A stretch of 64,000 bases of DNA from Pegoplata infirma (lineage: Eukaryota; Arthropoda; Insecta; Diptera; Anthomyiidae): NCBI GenBank assembly GCA_963921195.1, contig OY992537.1:173927021-173991020 (forward strand), written 5' to 3'. The position numbers and the translations under genes were made by a program. Below, piece after piece: positions 12,646 through 23,411 of the stretch. The stretch's first letter is position 1; each line of letters starts with the position of its first letter. The notes beneath the pieces were generated by a model. It did no database searches and was not told the origin of the DNA. It saw only the letters and a list, made by a program, of their open reading frames with translations.

Positions 12646-12652
12646 TATAAAA
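12646..12652 (+). promoter_or_regulatory. TATA box of the secreted-peptide gene
   Basis: TATAAAA lies 80 bp upstream of the ATG at 12726. That leaves room for a start site near 12676 and a 5' UTR of about 50 nt. A GATA-type site (TTATCT, near 12486) lies 160 bp further up; its use is speculative. Confidence 0.6.
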
Positions 12653-12725
12653 TGAGACTGCAATCGTCTTAAATTTAAAAGTGCATGTACTCAATTGGAA
12701 AAGATTGCAAGACAAATATCTCAAT

Positions 12726-12842
12726 ATGAAATTGCTCACCAAAGGTTTCCTGCTTTTTTGTCTACTGGGTTTGTTAGCCAACGCTAATGCAGGAAGAGAC
12801 ACAAGATATGGACCTCCAGGAATTAATCCAAATTATAAATAA
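12726..12842 (+). CDS. Short secreted peptide precursor, 38 aa, family unknown
   Basis: The ATG at 12726 is the first ATG after a TATA box (12646). The frame runs 38 codons to TAA (12840). Residues 1-22 form a clean signal peptide: Lys-2 and Lys-6, hydrophobic GFLLFCLLGLL, then ANANA as a signal-peptidase site. The predicted mature part is 16 residues, GRDTRYGPPGINPNYK: basic, rich in Gly, Pro and Tyr, and free of cysteine. No second exon is needed. A poly(A) signal (AATAAA, 12919) follows within 80 nt. The layout is like dipteran single-exon genes for secreted peptides such as immune-induced, reproductive or neuropeptide-like products, but the mature sequence matches no family I can name. 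It lies between TE fragments, so it may be a host gene in a TE-rich gap. The ORF is too short to be certain from sequence alone. Confidence 0.65.
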   Translation: MKLLTKGFLLFCLLGLLANANAGRDTRYGPPGINPNYK

Positions 12843-13199
12843 TTTGTAAGAAAATTAAATAGTCTTATTATACCTACACACATTTAAATCTATAAAGTAG
12901 ATCCTACTAATAGACAAAAATAAAAAGACCATACATTTGAGAAAAAATAATATTAGGACGTATCGATTTTCACTTTTATTTTTTGTTGTTTTTTACATAA
13001 TCTTCAGCCTCGAAACCAATAGAAGGAATAACAAACTTTCGCATTTCTTTTTGAGGAGACTTTCTCGCGTTTGTTATCAGGGAAACATCCAATTTACGTG
13101 TTCTCTTGTTTTCATCACACAACATTGCAATTAAAATATTTTCTGGATGTGCAAAGTATGCGTTATTTTAAAAAGCGGACAAAGAAGGTCTCCCTGGTG
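12843..13199. other. 3' flank of the peptide gene
   Basis: Contains AATAAA at 12919-12924, a plausible poly(A) signal. The rest (12937-13199) has an ORF with no protein-like features and nothing else I recognise. Confidence 0.45.
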
Positions 13200-14580
13200 T
13201 AGGGTTGCCATATTTAAAAAGTGAAAAAAGTACATTGATGAGAAAAAACAGTACATTTTTGTGTTTATTGTTAATATAACTTTTACTTCAATACATCACA
13301 TATTTATTTAAAATAAGTTAATAGAAAACATAACGTTTTAAAACTATGAAAACATAACGGAGATATAACATTTAATTCAATAACATAACTTTTACTTCAA
13401 TACATCACATTTTTATTTAAAATAAGTTAATAAAAACAAGTAAAAAAGTTAAATTCGGCCTTGCCGAATGTAGTGTTACCGTCCACAATTTCAAAAATAT
13501 TATTGCAAAAAACTTTATTTAAAAGGAAATTACTTTTAAAAAAAAAAAAATTTTTGAAAAAAAATTTCCGCGAAAAAAAAAATTGGTAAAAAAAATCCGC
13601 GATTTTTTTCTTTTTTTGTCAAAAAATATGTTCGTACTTGTTTAAATACCATTTGGTGTTAAATTATGTTCACATATGCCAACCAGAAGCCGAATTAAAG
13701 CATTTTGTATTTTTAGGTTATGTTGAATGTACTGAAATTTTTGAGGTGTGCTTACATTTTCGTTCATAACTTTTGAACCGCTAAACCGATATCGCTCAAA
13801 TGCAATACCAAACTTCTCAGGAGAACTTCCAATAAATATGTTAAGTTTCAGCCATCTCTGTGCAATATTTTGTCCGCGAAAGCATTTTCCACAGACAGAC
13901 GGACATAGCTAGAATGTCTTAAATTCGATCGGGCATCATGAATATATATACTTTATGGGGTCCCAGATCGATATTTCGATGAGTTACAAAGAGAATGACA
14001 AACTTATATATACCCTCTATCACTAAGTGGAGGGTATAAAAAACATAAAAACAACTATAAGAACATAACGGTGACATAACATTTAATTCTTTATATCACA
14101 TATTTTTAGAGGCGTTGAAATATTTGGAAGTTTTTTGAAGAGAATTTTATTTGAAAACTGTATTATAGAGCAATAAGTAAAATTACAGATGAAATTAGTA
14201 GTTTGTAGGGTTAGTGTTTGTTTGAAAAAAAAAATGTTTTTTAAAAAATGTACGCCAAAAGGTGCACAATATAGAGTACATTCCGGTAAAAATATTTATA
14301 AAATTTCTATGCAGTAATTCTGGTCCAGCGTTGTATTTACCTTAGCTAAATTAGTCTCTAAAGCAGCGCGAAAAAAATGTTTTTAAAAAACAAAAACACT
14401 TTCTATTTCAAAATGCACTAGAGGTTGGAAGTCTCTATTTAAAACAATAAAACTCGACAACATGGTGCTAAATTTTTCAGTTTTGTTAATTAAAATATTT
14501 TTGTACCGCCAAAATTTAAAAAATCCCGCCATTTTTGGGAGTTTGTCCCGCATTTTCGAAATAAAATTCTGGCAACCCTA
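13200..14580. mobile_element. hAT-like element with mismatched halves
   Basis: Begins TAGGGTTGCCATATTT and ends TTCTGGCAACCCTA. The left part, with its CAGTAC repeats, resembles the element at 20174-22813. The right 480 bp are the reverse complement of 38216-38700. No 8-bp TSD is visible, so the ends may come from two relatives joined by recombination. An INE-1-like repeat (13436-14040) lies inside. Confidence 0.55.
13436..14040 (-). repeat. INE-1/Helentron-like repeat, about 605 bp
   Basis: Read on the minus strand it starts TTTATACCCTCCACTTAGTG. It continues through a block resembling INE-1 (GGACCCC, TAAAGTATATATATTC, TGTCCGTCTGTCTG) and ends with a hairpin (ATTCGGC/GCCGAAT, 13453-13469) and ACTTGTTT. 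The insertion split a local ATAAAAACATAAAAAC context. Confidence 0.75.
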
Positions 14581-15128
14581 GTAGTTTGGTTACGAGAAAA
14601 AAACAAAGTACTTTTCTAAAATCTGTATTTTAACCATAGAAAAGATTAGAAGGTACGCAGTGTTGTATTTGATGTATTTTCCAATATGGTGGCAAAATGC
14701 TTGTTCTTCCTCATTTCACACGTATTTAATATGAAATTAGATTCTTTGTTTATAAAAAATGGAATTTGTCTTTCATTTAATTAAATTTATTATTTATTTT
14801 GCTTTATTCAACGTTTTTTTAAAGATAATACGCACTATTGATAGTTTAAAACCTTTTGTTTTTTCTTTTGTTGTTGTTCTCCTTTATGTTGCATTGTTTT
14901 TATTAAACGTCAAAAGTTACATAATGTGCTGTCACTAATACTTATTCAAGCGAAATACGACTCTGTTACACTTCTATTTTTTTCTATGATTTTAACACAA
15001 AACTCTGTTCATTATCTGTAAAATAAAGTAAAACGTAAAATTACAGATAAAAATTTGTTTTTCGCTCACAAGAAAATACAAAGTATTTTCTAGAAATCTG
15101 TACTTCAACAGATAACTTTGTCAAATAT

Positions 15129-16390
15129 CCCAGCAAAACTTAGATTACCAAATAAGGTATAAAATGAGGTATAGGATTGCTTATTTTAGACATTGCAGCA
15201 TTGATGATTTTAACATGCGATGAGACTCAAAGTAATGCATCCGATATAAGGTGTTACTAGTGAAAAAATAATTTTGTATTAAATTTACTCACGTGATCCA
15301 TCTCTAGTTTAAAGTTATGCATCCCAGCAAAACTTAGATTACCAAATAAGGTATAAAATAAGGTATAGGATCTCTTATTTTATACATTGCAGCATTGATG
15401 ATTTTAACAGGCGATGAGACTCAAAGTAATGCATCCACATTATCACAAAGAATACCAGTAAGGTATAAAATAAGTCATAAATTTATAACGAAGAATACGA
15501 GTAAGGTATAAAATATATGATATTTTATAGGTTACGAGTAAGGCATATAATAAAGCATACCAGAACGCAATATATAAGGTGTTACGAGTAGTGAAAAAGT
15601 AATTTTGTATTAAGTTTACTCACGTGATTGTAAATGAGTGTAAGTAGATAAAATATGGTCGTGAGTGTGTCTCTTTAGAAATTTCCTGTCGCGAGCCCAT
15701 CTCTAGTTTAAACTTATGCATTTTTTATAAAATAATTATTTTTTATGTTATTGTAATGCATTATGCCTCCAATTATAAATAATGCATTATTTCAAACTTT
15801 CAAATAATACATAATGTAACCAAATATAAGTCATCCATGATTTAATGTTTAGAAATAATAAATATGAAATACATTTTATCCAATAATCATGCATTACGTA
15901 GCAAATTATTAGTAATGCATTATTTTTCACTTGAAAATAATACGTTGTGGAACAAATGTTTGGTAAGACATCCTAAAATAATGCTACAAATAAGGTACAT
16001 ACATTACCTGGTAATGTGTTATATAATCACTACCCATTACCAAAGTTATGCTTGGATTTTTGTAAAAAATATGTTTTTTATGTTATTATAATGCATTATG
16101 TATTCAATTACAAATAATGCATTTTTTCAAACTTTGACATAATACATAATGTTACCAAATATGAGTCATCCATGACTTAATGTTTAGAAATAAAAAATAT
16201 GAAATACATTTTTTCCAATAATCATGCATTACGTAACAAATTATTAGTAAAGCATTATTTTTCACTTTAAAATAATACGTTGTGGAACAAATGTTTGGAA
16301 AGGCATCCTAAAATAATGCAACAAATAAGTTATATACATTACCTGGTAATGTGTTATATAATCACCACCCATTACCAAAGTTTTGCTGGG
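15129..16390. mobile_element. CCCAGC-family element (outer copy)
   Basis: Ends CCCAGCAAAACTT / AAGTTTTGCTGGG, with AT duplicated at 15127-15128 and 16391-16392. The empty site is seen in another CACTC copy (TCAAATATCTGTCG, minus strand near 31496). After removal of the inner copy about 527 bp remain, so it is internally deleted relative to the 734-bp copy at 8235. Confidence 0.85.
15323..16055. mobile_element. CCCAGC-family element inserted in its own relative
   Basis: 733 bp, colinear with the 8235-8968 copy. The left end CCCAGCAAAACTTAG is intact; the right end has decayed to AAGTTATGCTTGG. AT is duplicated (15321-15322, 16056-16057). The sequence on both sides is the outer copy, interrupted within its TTATGCATTTTT stretch. 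Confidence 0.85.
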
Positions 16391-16459
16391 ATCTGTCGAA
16401 TTGAGATTACAGTAATTTTACCGAGTAATTATTTTGAGTGTACTTTCAAACTGCCTTAA

Positions 16460-16622
16460 AGAATAATCACAATTGGAGCGGGAAGCGGAAAAACGCTTTT
16501 GTCCTTATAAAAATATAATTGAATTTGGCGGAAAAACTCGGCGGAATTTTGTTGTCATATAAAACGTGTGTGAACAGTTGCGGAAAAACCCTTCCCGCTC
16601 CAATTTTGTTTATTCTCTTAGT
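16460..16622. mobile_element. Small MITE (GGAGCGGGAAG ends)
   Basis: About 155 bp with inverted ends AATCACAATTGGAGCGGGAAG and CTTCCCGCTCCAATTTTG. The middle GGCGGAATTTTGTTGTCATA is shared with the element at 17585-17748. No ORF. The TSD is unclear. Confidence 0.75.
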
Positions 16623-17584
16623 TTGGTTGAGGCCCTAAAATGGCTATTGCATTGTATAATAGATTAATTAATAATGAAAGTTTCTAGTATTTTATATGAA
16701 CTTTGTAATCCATATGACACATATCGCAGCTTCCAAAATTTCGAAATTACGTCCAACAAGAATTTTGCTATAACCTTATAAAATTTCGTTAAAATCGATT
16801 CAACTAACTTCGAACTTTCTGGATTTTAATTAGGTTTTCAGATTAACATTTGATATTTTATGAATTTCAAATTCTATTTATGAAGTTCAAGAAGAAATTA
16901 CGTAGTTGCCTTTGAGTCTTAAGTAATACAGTTTGTAATCAGAAGTCATTATAAATACTGCATTTGCAAACTCAAAAGAACTTTAATAATTTCAATTTAA
17001 CTAGTAACATAAATGAAAATAAGAAAATGTTTATTTATATTTTTAATAAAAGGATATACAAAAAGATATTTTTATTAAAAAAAAACTGTTCCGGTATTTG
17101 GCATTTTTGTTTATTTCTTTGTGGTATAAAAATAAAATTGTGCATAAAATCTATTTACACAGACACCCATACATGATGGTCCCACAGAAAAAAAGTTTAT
17201 AAATCTACCTTGGTTGATCTTACTCATGCTTTTATAGGAGCACTTTTAGTAAAAATATCATTTGTTTTCACAAATATTTTATACTGTGCATTTTTTTTTT
17301 ACTTTTTCCAAAAGAATTCTCAAACAATTGTAACATAAAATAATGAAATAATACAAAAAAAAAATACGTAAGTGTGTAGTTAAACAAAATAAAACTCTTT
17401 ATATCACGTTCATATGCAAAAAGTAGAAACAAATAGAAAATTTTCAAGGAGTTCTAGCCGATGCTGCGATACTCTATGAATTCTTTTTCATCCTATTGTT
17501 CGGAACAAATCTTATTTATAAAAAGCTATATTTCACAATATTCAGCCCTAGAAAGTTGTGTATTTGCTAGGCTCCGAATGAGAC
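16623..17584. other. AT-rich DNA, no gene found
   Basis: No credible ORF or repeat ends. Long A and T runs only. Confidence 0.5.
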
Positions 17585-17748
17585 AATAATCACAATTGGA
17601 GCGGCAAGCGGTTTTCCGCAATTGTCCTCATAAAAATAGAATTGAATCTAGTTTCGCGGAAAAACGAGGCGGAATTTTGTTGTCATATAAAACGTATGTG
17701 AACAGTTGCGGAAAATGCTTCCCGCTGCAATTGTGATTATTCTCTGAG
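17585..17748. mobile_element. Small MITE, second copy
   Basis: Ends AATAATCACAATTGGAGCGG and CCCGCTGCAATTGTGATTATT, same family as 16460-16622. Its first 60 bp (GCAAGCGGTTTTCCGCAATTGTCCTC) occur, inverted, in each macro-repeat unit near 7340, 8110 and 11145. Confidence 0.8.
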
Positions 17749-18071
17749 TGTGAAACGATGTTTTTAAATTTGGGTTATGACGAATTTAAATCTAAACTAA
17801 TTTGAACAGGAACGTACAGTCATGGATTATGGGAGCCTTTTTTCTAACAGAACAAAATCAACATCTATTCAATTCGGAGTTACGAACGGCATCGTTAACC
17901 TTTAAAACCAAGAACAAAAATGTAGCGTCAGTTGAAGAAACAAATGTTTTTAAGCTCATAATAGTATATAAATGTGATAAATATGTTTGTAAACTTTCTA
18001 GGTAGGAAGGTTTTGAAAAATTTTGAGCATCACTCTTTTTTATAATTAATTTATTCAGTTAAAGGTAGAAA
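17749..18071. other. No gene found
   Basis: A short ORF here has no recognisable features. Confidence 0.45.
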
Positions 18072-18442
18072 CAGAACAAGCACGGCACGGGGGACGGTTG
18101 CCGGAGAATATAGGCCCAAAACAATAACGGGGGACGGCGACGGCAAAAAATGTCATTTGTTTGTTCAGTGGTGCTAACTTTTAATAAAATTAGTGTAATT
18201 TTACGGAAAAAAATCGCTTATCACATAGTCAATGTGATTAAGTTGGCACTACTGTACGTTTGTTACACCATTGTGAATGCAAAAAAAAAATTGTTCTGTA
18301 AATTCGGCAACCCTGGAGTGTGAGAGGGAGGGAGATTGAGAGAACCCGGAGATAAAATAAAATAAGTTTTAATTTTTTGTCGTGCCGGTCACGGTTTTTA
18401 ACTGTCACATCGTATGGAAAAAGTCGTGCCGGGCTTGTTCTG
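18072..18442 (+). mobile_element. 370-bp MITE, copy A
   Basis: Inverted ends CAGAACAAGCACGGCACG and CGTGCCGGGCTTGTTCTG. The interior is GC-rich for this region (GGGGGACGG, GCCGTCGCCG in complement). An inverted sister copy lies at 19625-19993. No ORF. Confidence 0.85.
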
Positions 18443-19624
18443 TTCAGAGCTTAAATTGGTCTATAACAACAACAGTAAGTCAATTTTTCTCAAATATGGA
18501 AGAAAAAAATATTTTTGTTTGTTATTTTTTCATATATAAAATATTATATATCCAAAAAAAATTAAGCTGATCAATTTTGGTCCATGGAAGCCTTTTGACA
18601 TAGAGGCAATAAACCCAAGTATGACTTTTAGAAATGACCTGAAATGGAACTTCAAAATTTGTTTGATATTTATTTTTTCTTTTGCTTTTCAATAAAAAAT
18701 GTCCAACTTTGACAACATTGGCGTGATAGCTGGAGATGGACACGTGAGTGAATTTGGACTCACGTTAATTCACGCTCACGCAAAAAAAAAAACTTAATTT
18801 TCTCAATCGTTTTTTTACTCACGCTTACTCACTATTTATGAAAGTAAAGAAAACACCCCACTCACGTGTGACTTACGCTCACGCATGACTCACGCTAAAC
18901 ATTTTAAACACGAACAAATTTGAAAAAAACATTAAATAAATCTTAACTAATACAATTAAATAATTTTGACTCACGCAAAAAAATGACTCTTTACCATTCA
19001 CTCACGCAAAAAACGTCTCACTCATGAACCAAAAATTTGAATCATAAATGACCAGCGTCCATCTCTAATGCTAAACATTAAAGCTGGAAACGCATTTAAG
19101 CGGGCACATTTTGGCGATAGCATTTAAAATAGTTTTTATGAAATTTTTAGCTAATAGCGTTATTTGTACATTTCGGATGGCAAATATTAATTAGAAATAA
19201 AAAAGCGCCCTCTTAAATGCACCACTTAATATATTAACTTTTTGACGCATTTAAAAGGGATAGATATTATTAAAATCTTCTGATAAAAGCAAACAGATGA
19301 ATTTATTAACTTAAGAATGTAAACAATTAACATATCCGCCATTTTGATTTAAAAAATTTTGAGTTCGTATTCGTGATAAACGTTGTGCAATCATTTCCTA
19401 GCGATATTTTGAAATATTAATCAATAATTTAAATAACTTGTCCGCCATATTGGATCCGCTATTTTGAATTTCGAACATCTGATTCTAAAATCGGATTTGA
19501 CATCAGAAAAACCATCAAAATAAAAGTTTTTGTCCAAAACAGACTTAAAAAACATTATATTTTATTTGTCGCCATATTGATCCGCCATTTTGGATTTCAA
19601 AAATCGGAGCTCATAAGCTCTGAA
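18443..19624. other. Spacer between the inverted MITEs
   Basis: Holds a CTCACG/CTCACGCTCACG-rich simple repeat (about 18740-19050), related to 60425-61050, and repeated CCGCCATTTTGGATTTC-type words (about 19335-19600) that recur near 20090 and 22860. No gene. Confidence 0.55.
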
Positions 19625-19993
19625 CAGAACAAGCCCGGCACGATTTTATCCATACGATTTGACAGTTAAAAACCGTGACCGGCACGACAAAAAATTAAAA
19701 CTTATTTTATTTTATCTCCGGGTTCTCTCAATTTCCCTCCCTCTCACACTCCAGGGTTGCCGCATTTACAGAACAATTTTTTATTTTTTCATTCACAATG
19801 GTGTAACAAACGTACAGTAGTGCCAACTTAATCACATTGACTATGTGATAAGCGATTTCCGTAAGATTACACTAATTTTATTAAAAGTTAGCACCACTGA
19901 ACAAACAAATAACATTTTTTGCCGTCGCCGTCCCCCGTTATTGTTTTGGGCCTATATTCTCCGGCAACCGTCCCCCGTGCCGTGCTTGTTCTG
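19625..19993 (-). mobile_element. 370-bp MITE, copy B (inverted)
   Basis: Reverse complement of 18072-18442 with only a few differences. Identity continues 7-10 bp beyond both CAGAAC ends (GTAGAAA on one side, TTCAGAGCTT on the other), so the true element ends may lie further out or the pair may be an inverted duplication. Confidence 0.85.
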
Positions 19994-20250
19994 TTTCTAC
20001 TTATATTCGTAATTACCGACCTCAAATACATCCACAATGATTAATTAAAGTACAATTAGCTAAGATTAAAAAAATCGTATCCACCATATTGGATCCGCCA
20101 TTTGAATTTCAAATCTTTAATTCAAAAATCAGAAAAACCATCAAAATAGAAGTTTTTGGCCTTAATATGCAACTAGGGTTACCATATTTGAAATATGGAA
20201 TATCAGTACATTTGGTCTCAAAAAACAGTACATTGCAAATAAAAACAGTA

Positions 20251-20995
20251 CACTCAAAATAATCACTCTGTTAAATTACAGAGATACTCTGCTGAGCCAG
20301 CAGAAAATACCATAGATTTCCAACCAGCAAGATTTTTTGTTATTTTACGCAGAAAACTCTGTAAAATGATTTCGATAAAAAAAACTGTAAAATTGCAGAA
20401 TTATCTGTAAAATATTGATAAAAGCGACCAGAATTTTACTATTTTATTTAGTATTTGATTTCTGATCAATTTCTCTTTCCTTAATGTGCAAGTAGTGTTG
20501 ACAATTGGAAAATGCCACCGAGTAAATTTGCCCGCTTTAATACTTCCAAATTGTAAATTTACTTTTTTTTTTATTTTTGTGAAAATTACGATGTATTTTA
20601 CGAGTACCTCCAATTGTACCCGACATCCTCGTAAAATTTACCAGGTTTTATTGTAATTTAAGACCCTTTTCAAAAAGCGGTTGAAATATTTGGGAGTTTT
20701 TTATTTAAAAACTGCTTTACAGAGCAATAAGTAAAATTACAGTTGAAATTTAGTATTTTGGTTATGAGAAAATGTATAAAATCTGTATTTTAACAAAAAA
20801 CTCTGTTTATTATCTGTAAAATAGAGATTACGAAGTAAAAAGTAAAATTACAGATAAAATTTTGTTTTTCGGTTACAAGAAAATACAAAGTATATTCTTA
20901 AAATCTGTATTTCGACAGATAACTTTGTCAAATGTCTGTCGAATTGAGATTACAGTCATTTTACAGAGTTTTTAACAGAGTAATTATTTTGAGTG
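20251..20995 (+). mobile_element. Complete CACTC-family TIR element, 745 bp
   Basis: Ends CACTCAAAATAATCACTCTG and CAGAGTAATTATTTTGAGTG, flanked by TA (20249-20250, 20996-20997). This is the best reference copy of the family in the window. Internally it has many short inverted ATTTTACAGA/TCTGTAAAAT words and no ORF. A TA duplication and CA-type ends fit a Tc1/mariner-like non-autonomous element. Confidence 0.9.
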
Positions 20996-21227
20996 TACTT
21001 TTTTAAAAGTCGTATTTTATATTAAACTACAAAAATTTAGCCCTTTTACCCTGATTTCAAACAGATCTCAGCCAAAACGAGCCTAAAAGGTTGTTAACAG
21101 AACGGTGGAACATTTTAGGTTAACCGTCTCAAATTTATTCTATTTTTTTTATCAGTGTTGAAAAAAATTGCGATTGACGTTTCGGAGCATTTGTCTTAGT
21201 TGCCGCGATATCTTACTTGAAAAGCTT

Positions 21228-21733
21228 TTTATACCCTCCACTTAGTGATAGAGGGTATATATAAGAGCATTTTCCACTGTCTGTGGAAAATGCTCTCGCG
21301 GACAAAATATTGCACAGAGATGACTGAAACTTAACATATATATTGGAAGTTCTCCCGAAAAGTTTGGTATTGCATTTGAGCGATATCGGTTCAGCGGTTC
21401 AAAAGTTATGAATGAAAATGTAAGCACACCTCAAAAATTTCAGTACATTCAACATAACCTAAAAATACAAAATGCTTTAATTCGGCTTCTGGTTGACATA
21501 TGTGAACATAATTGAATACCAAATGGTATTTCAACAAGTACGAACATATTTTTTCACAAAAAAATCGCGGATTTTTTTTTTTACCAAAATTTTTTTTCGC
21601 GGATAGTTTTTTAATTTTTTTTTTTTTCAAAAGTAATTTCCTTTTAAATAAAGTTGTTTGCAATAATCTTTTTGAAATTGTGGAGGGTATCACTACATTC
21701 GGCAAGGCCGAATTTAACTTTTTTACTTGTTTA
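21228..21733 (+). repeat. INE-1/Helentron-like repeat
   Basis: Opens TTTATACCCTCCACTTAGTG and ends in the hairpin ATTCGGC (21697-21703) / GCCGAAT (21707-21713) followed by ACTTGTTT. Compared with the 13436-14040 copy it lacks the central TATATATACTTTATGGGG block. It has instead a perfect hairpin, GAGCATTTTCCAC/GTGGAAAATGCTC, at about 21264-21295. Confidence 0.75.
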
Positions 21734-23054
21734 GTCTATGCTTTCGCTTAACTAAAACACCGATCTTCCTATCAAAAACATATGACAAAATCCATAAAAC
21801 AGTTTTTTAAATAAAAAAAACACGACTTTAAAAAGCAAACCTGAAAACGGTATTATTGCACTCAAACAAAGGCCTTACTAAATTTTCGGAAAATGTTTTT
21901 TTTTCACAATTTAGTAAAATCTAATTAAAATTTCTAAATTTCTTTGACATAATTTGCAACCAATTAGTTCATCATATTTATCTTCTTGGAATTGATAAAG
22001 TTTTTTCTTCACGTTTAGTAAATTTTATGCAATTTAAGGAATTTTTTTTTCAAAAAATGTTTCAAAAATTTCATTTTCGATTCTAAAAATCTCTAAAGAA
22101 TCTCCGGTCCTCTTTCAATGTATGGACTCCTCAATTTGAATCTAAAAATTTGGGCGTTCCTCATTTCTTAGAAAATATTGCCGAAACAAAAAATTGCCAA
22201 ATACATTTTTGTAGTTCTTTACACGACCGTCTTAATCCCTCCGTGCAATAGTTTTTTAGTTATCCCGTTAAGATTCTAAAGACCTTTTTGGGCCCCTAAA
22301 TTCCCGTATCCTAAAAACTAAGCAAGGTAGAGCGAAAAGGGCAAAGATGTTGAATAGAAATCTATGACGATCCTTAATAGACCCAATGGAACTGGGCCTA
22401 AGGTGGTCTGGACCCATGGGTTCCGAACCTAATGGGGTCTGCCCGCAATCGGAACTTTAAATGAGATGTTCTCAATAAAATATTTTTTTCCCCATTTTCT
22501 AGTTCTTCTTTTTCTTATTTTTCAGAAAAATTTAGATAAAAAGAAGAAAAACATGGCAATGAAGCTAAATCATTATTGAATTTAGTTACGTTTTCCACTT
22601 TTTAAATAATTTTTCTTTTTGAGTGTGGTATAAAATAAAATTGCATTTAGCTCCTTTTTAAAAATTGAATTAAAATTTTTTCAAATATGAAACATTTTTC
22701 ATAAAATTTTACATTTTGGTGATAAGTATAAAAAAACAGTACAAAAACAGTACACGCTTTAAAAAACAGTACTTTTGCGTACTGTTTTAGGTGCTGTGCA
22801 TAAAACAACCCTATATGAAACATATAAAAAATATTAAATTTAGATTTGGCGCCAAATTGGATCCGCCATTTAAAATTCTAAAAGTCTGAGCTCATATTCG
22901 TTATTAACGACTCCAAATACATCGACAACGATTACAATAAGCAAAGAATTAAAAAATCATGTACGCCATTTTGATTTTTTTTCCAGAATCGTGATGAGCG
23001 ATCCTTCAACACCCATATGTAATACTTTTTTGACATATAGGTTCAGCAGTCTAT

Positions 23055-23411
23055 TTATGGCCAAAATTCATGGATGCTGGCCCACAGTGCATACGCTTGA
23101 AATTCACGATGCTTTGATTCATATCGTAAACTAAAAAAAAAACGTGGTGATCCCGAGTGTGTGATAAAATCATTGTAATGCAACATCATGTAATGTTTGG
23201 GTTTTAAGTTGTCTTTAAAAAATCGAAAATAGTTTCTATGGTGAACTTTAATTAAATTATCTAAATGGATTAGCAAATCATGAGATATATTTGATAACAG
23301 CAAAATTTCTAAAAAAATTAGAAAAAATTGCCATATATCATCATCATGAGAAACAAGATCCCCATAGGAGGAAAAATAATACACAAAAGTCATCATCTCC
23401 GTCTCTGACAT
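23055..23411 (-). pseudogene. Fragment of an uncharacterised transposon-like gene
   Basis: A 118-codon minus-strand frame. It contains ETEMMTFVYYF, GDLVSHDDDIWQFFLIFLEI, LKPKHYMMLHY and RYESKHREF. From memory of insect protein sets, this order (E-x-Q/M-M-x-F-V, GDLVP-x-D-D-x-W, LKPKHH-x(3)-HY, RYESKHREFK) marks the C-terminal half of a large, repeated, transposon-related family with unassigned function. A potential splice acceptor (TGTCAG) precedes AGACGGAG. Similarity stops at about 23085 (after REFQAYA), before the family's usual continuation, and no upstream exon is visible on the minus strand. I read it as one exon of a truncated copy. Confidence 0.5.

Larger units (their letters stand above)
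14585..16440. mobile_element. CACTC-family copy, interrupted
   Basis: Starts within the family body (GTTTGGTTACGAGAAAA) and ends in the normal terminus ATTATTTTGAGTG. Interrupted at about 14640-14990 by unidentified AT-rich DNA and at 15129-16390 by nested CCCAGC elements. The left terminus is lost at the junction with the hAT-like element. Confidence 0.7.
20174..22813. mobile_element. Non-autonomous hAT element, 2.64 kb, with nested inserts
   Basis: Ends TAGGGTTACCATATTT and AAAACAACCCTA. The flanks TATGCAAC (20166-20173) and TATGAAAC (22814-22821) are a near-perfect 8-bp TSD (7/8). The subterminal parts are rich in AAAAACAGTAC. A CACTC element (20251-20995) and an INE-1-like repeat (21228-21733) have inserted into it. 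No transposase. Confidence 0.65.
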
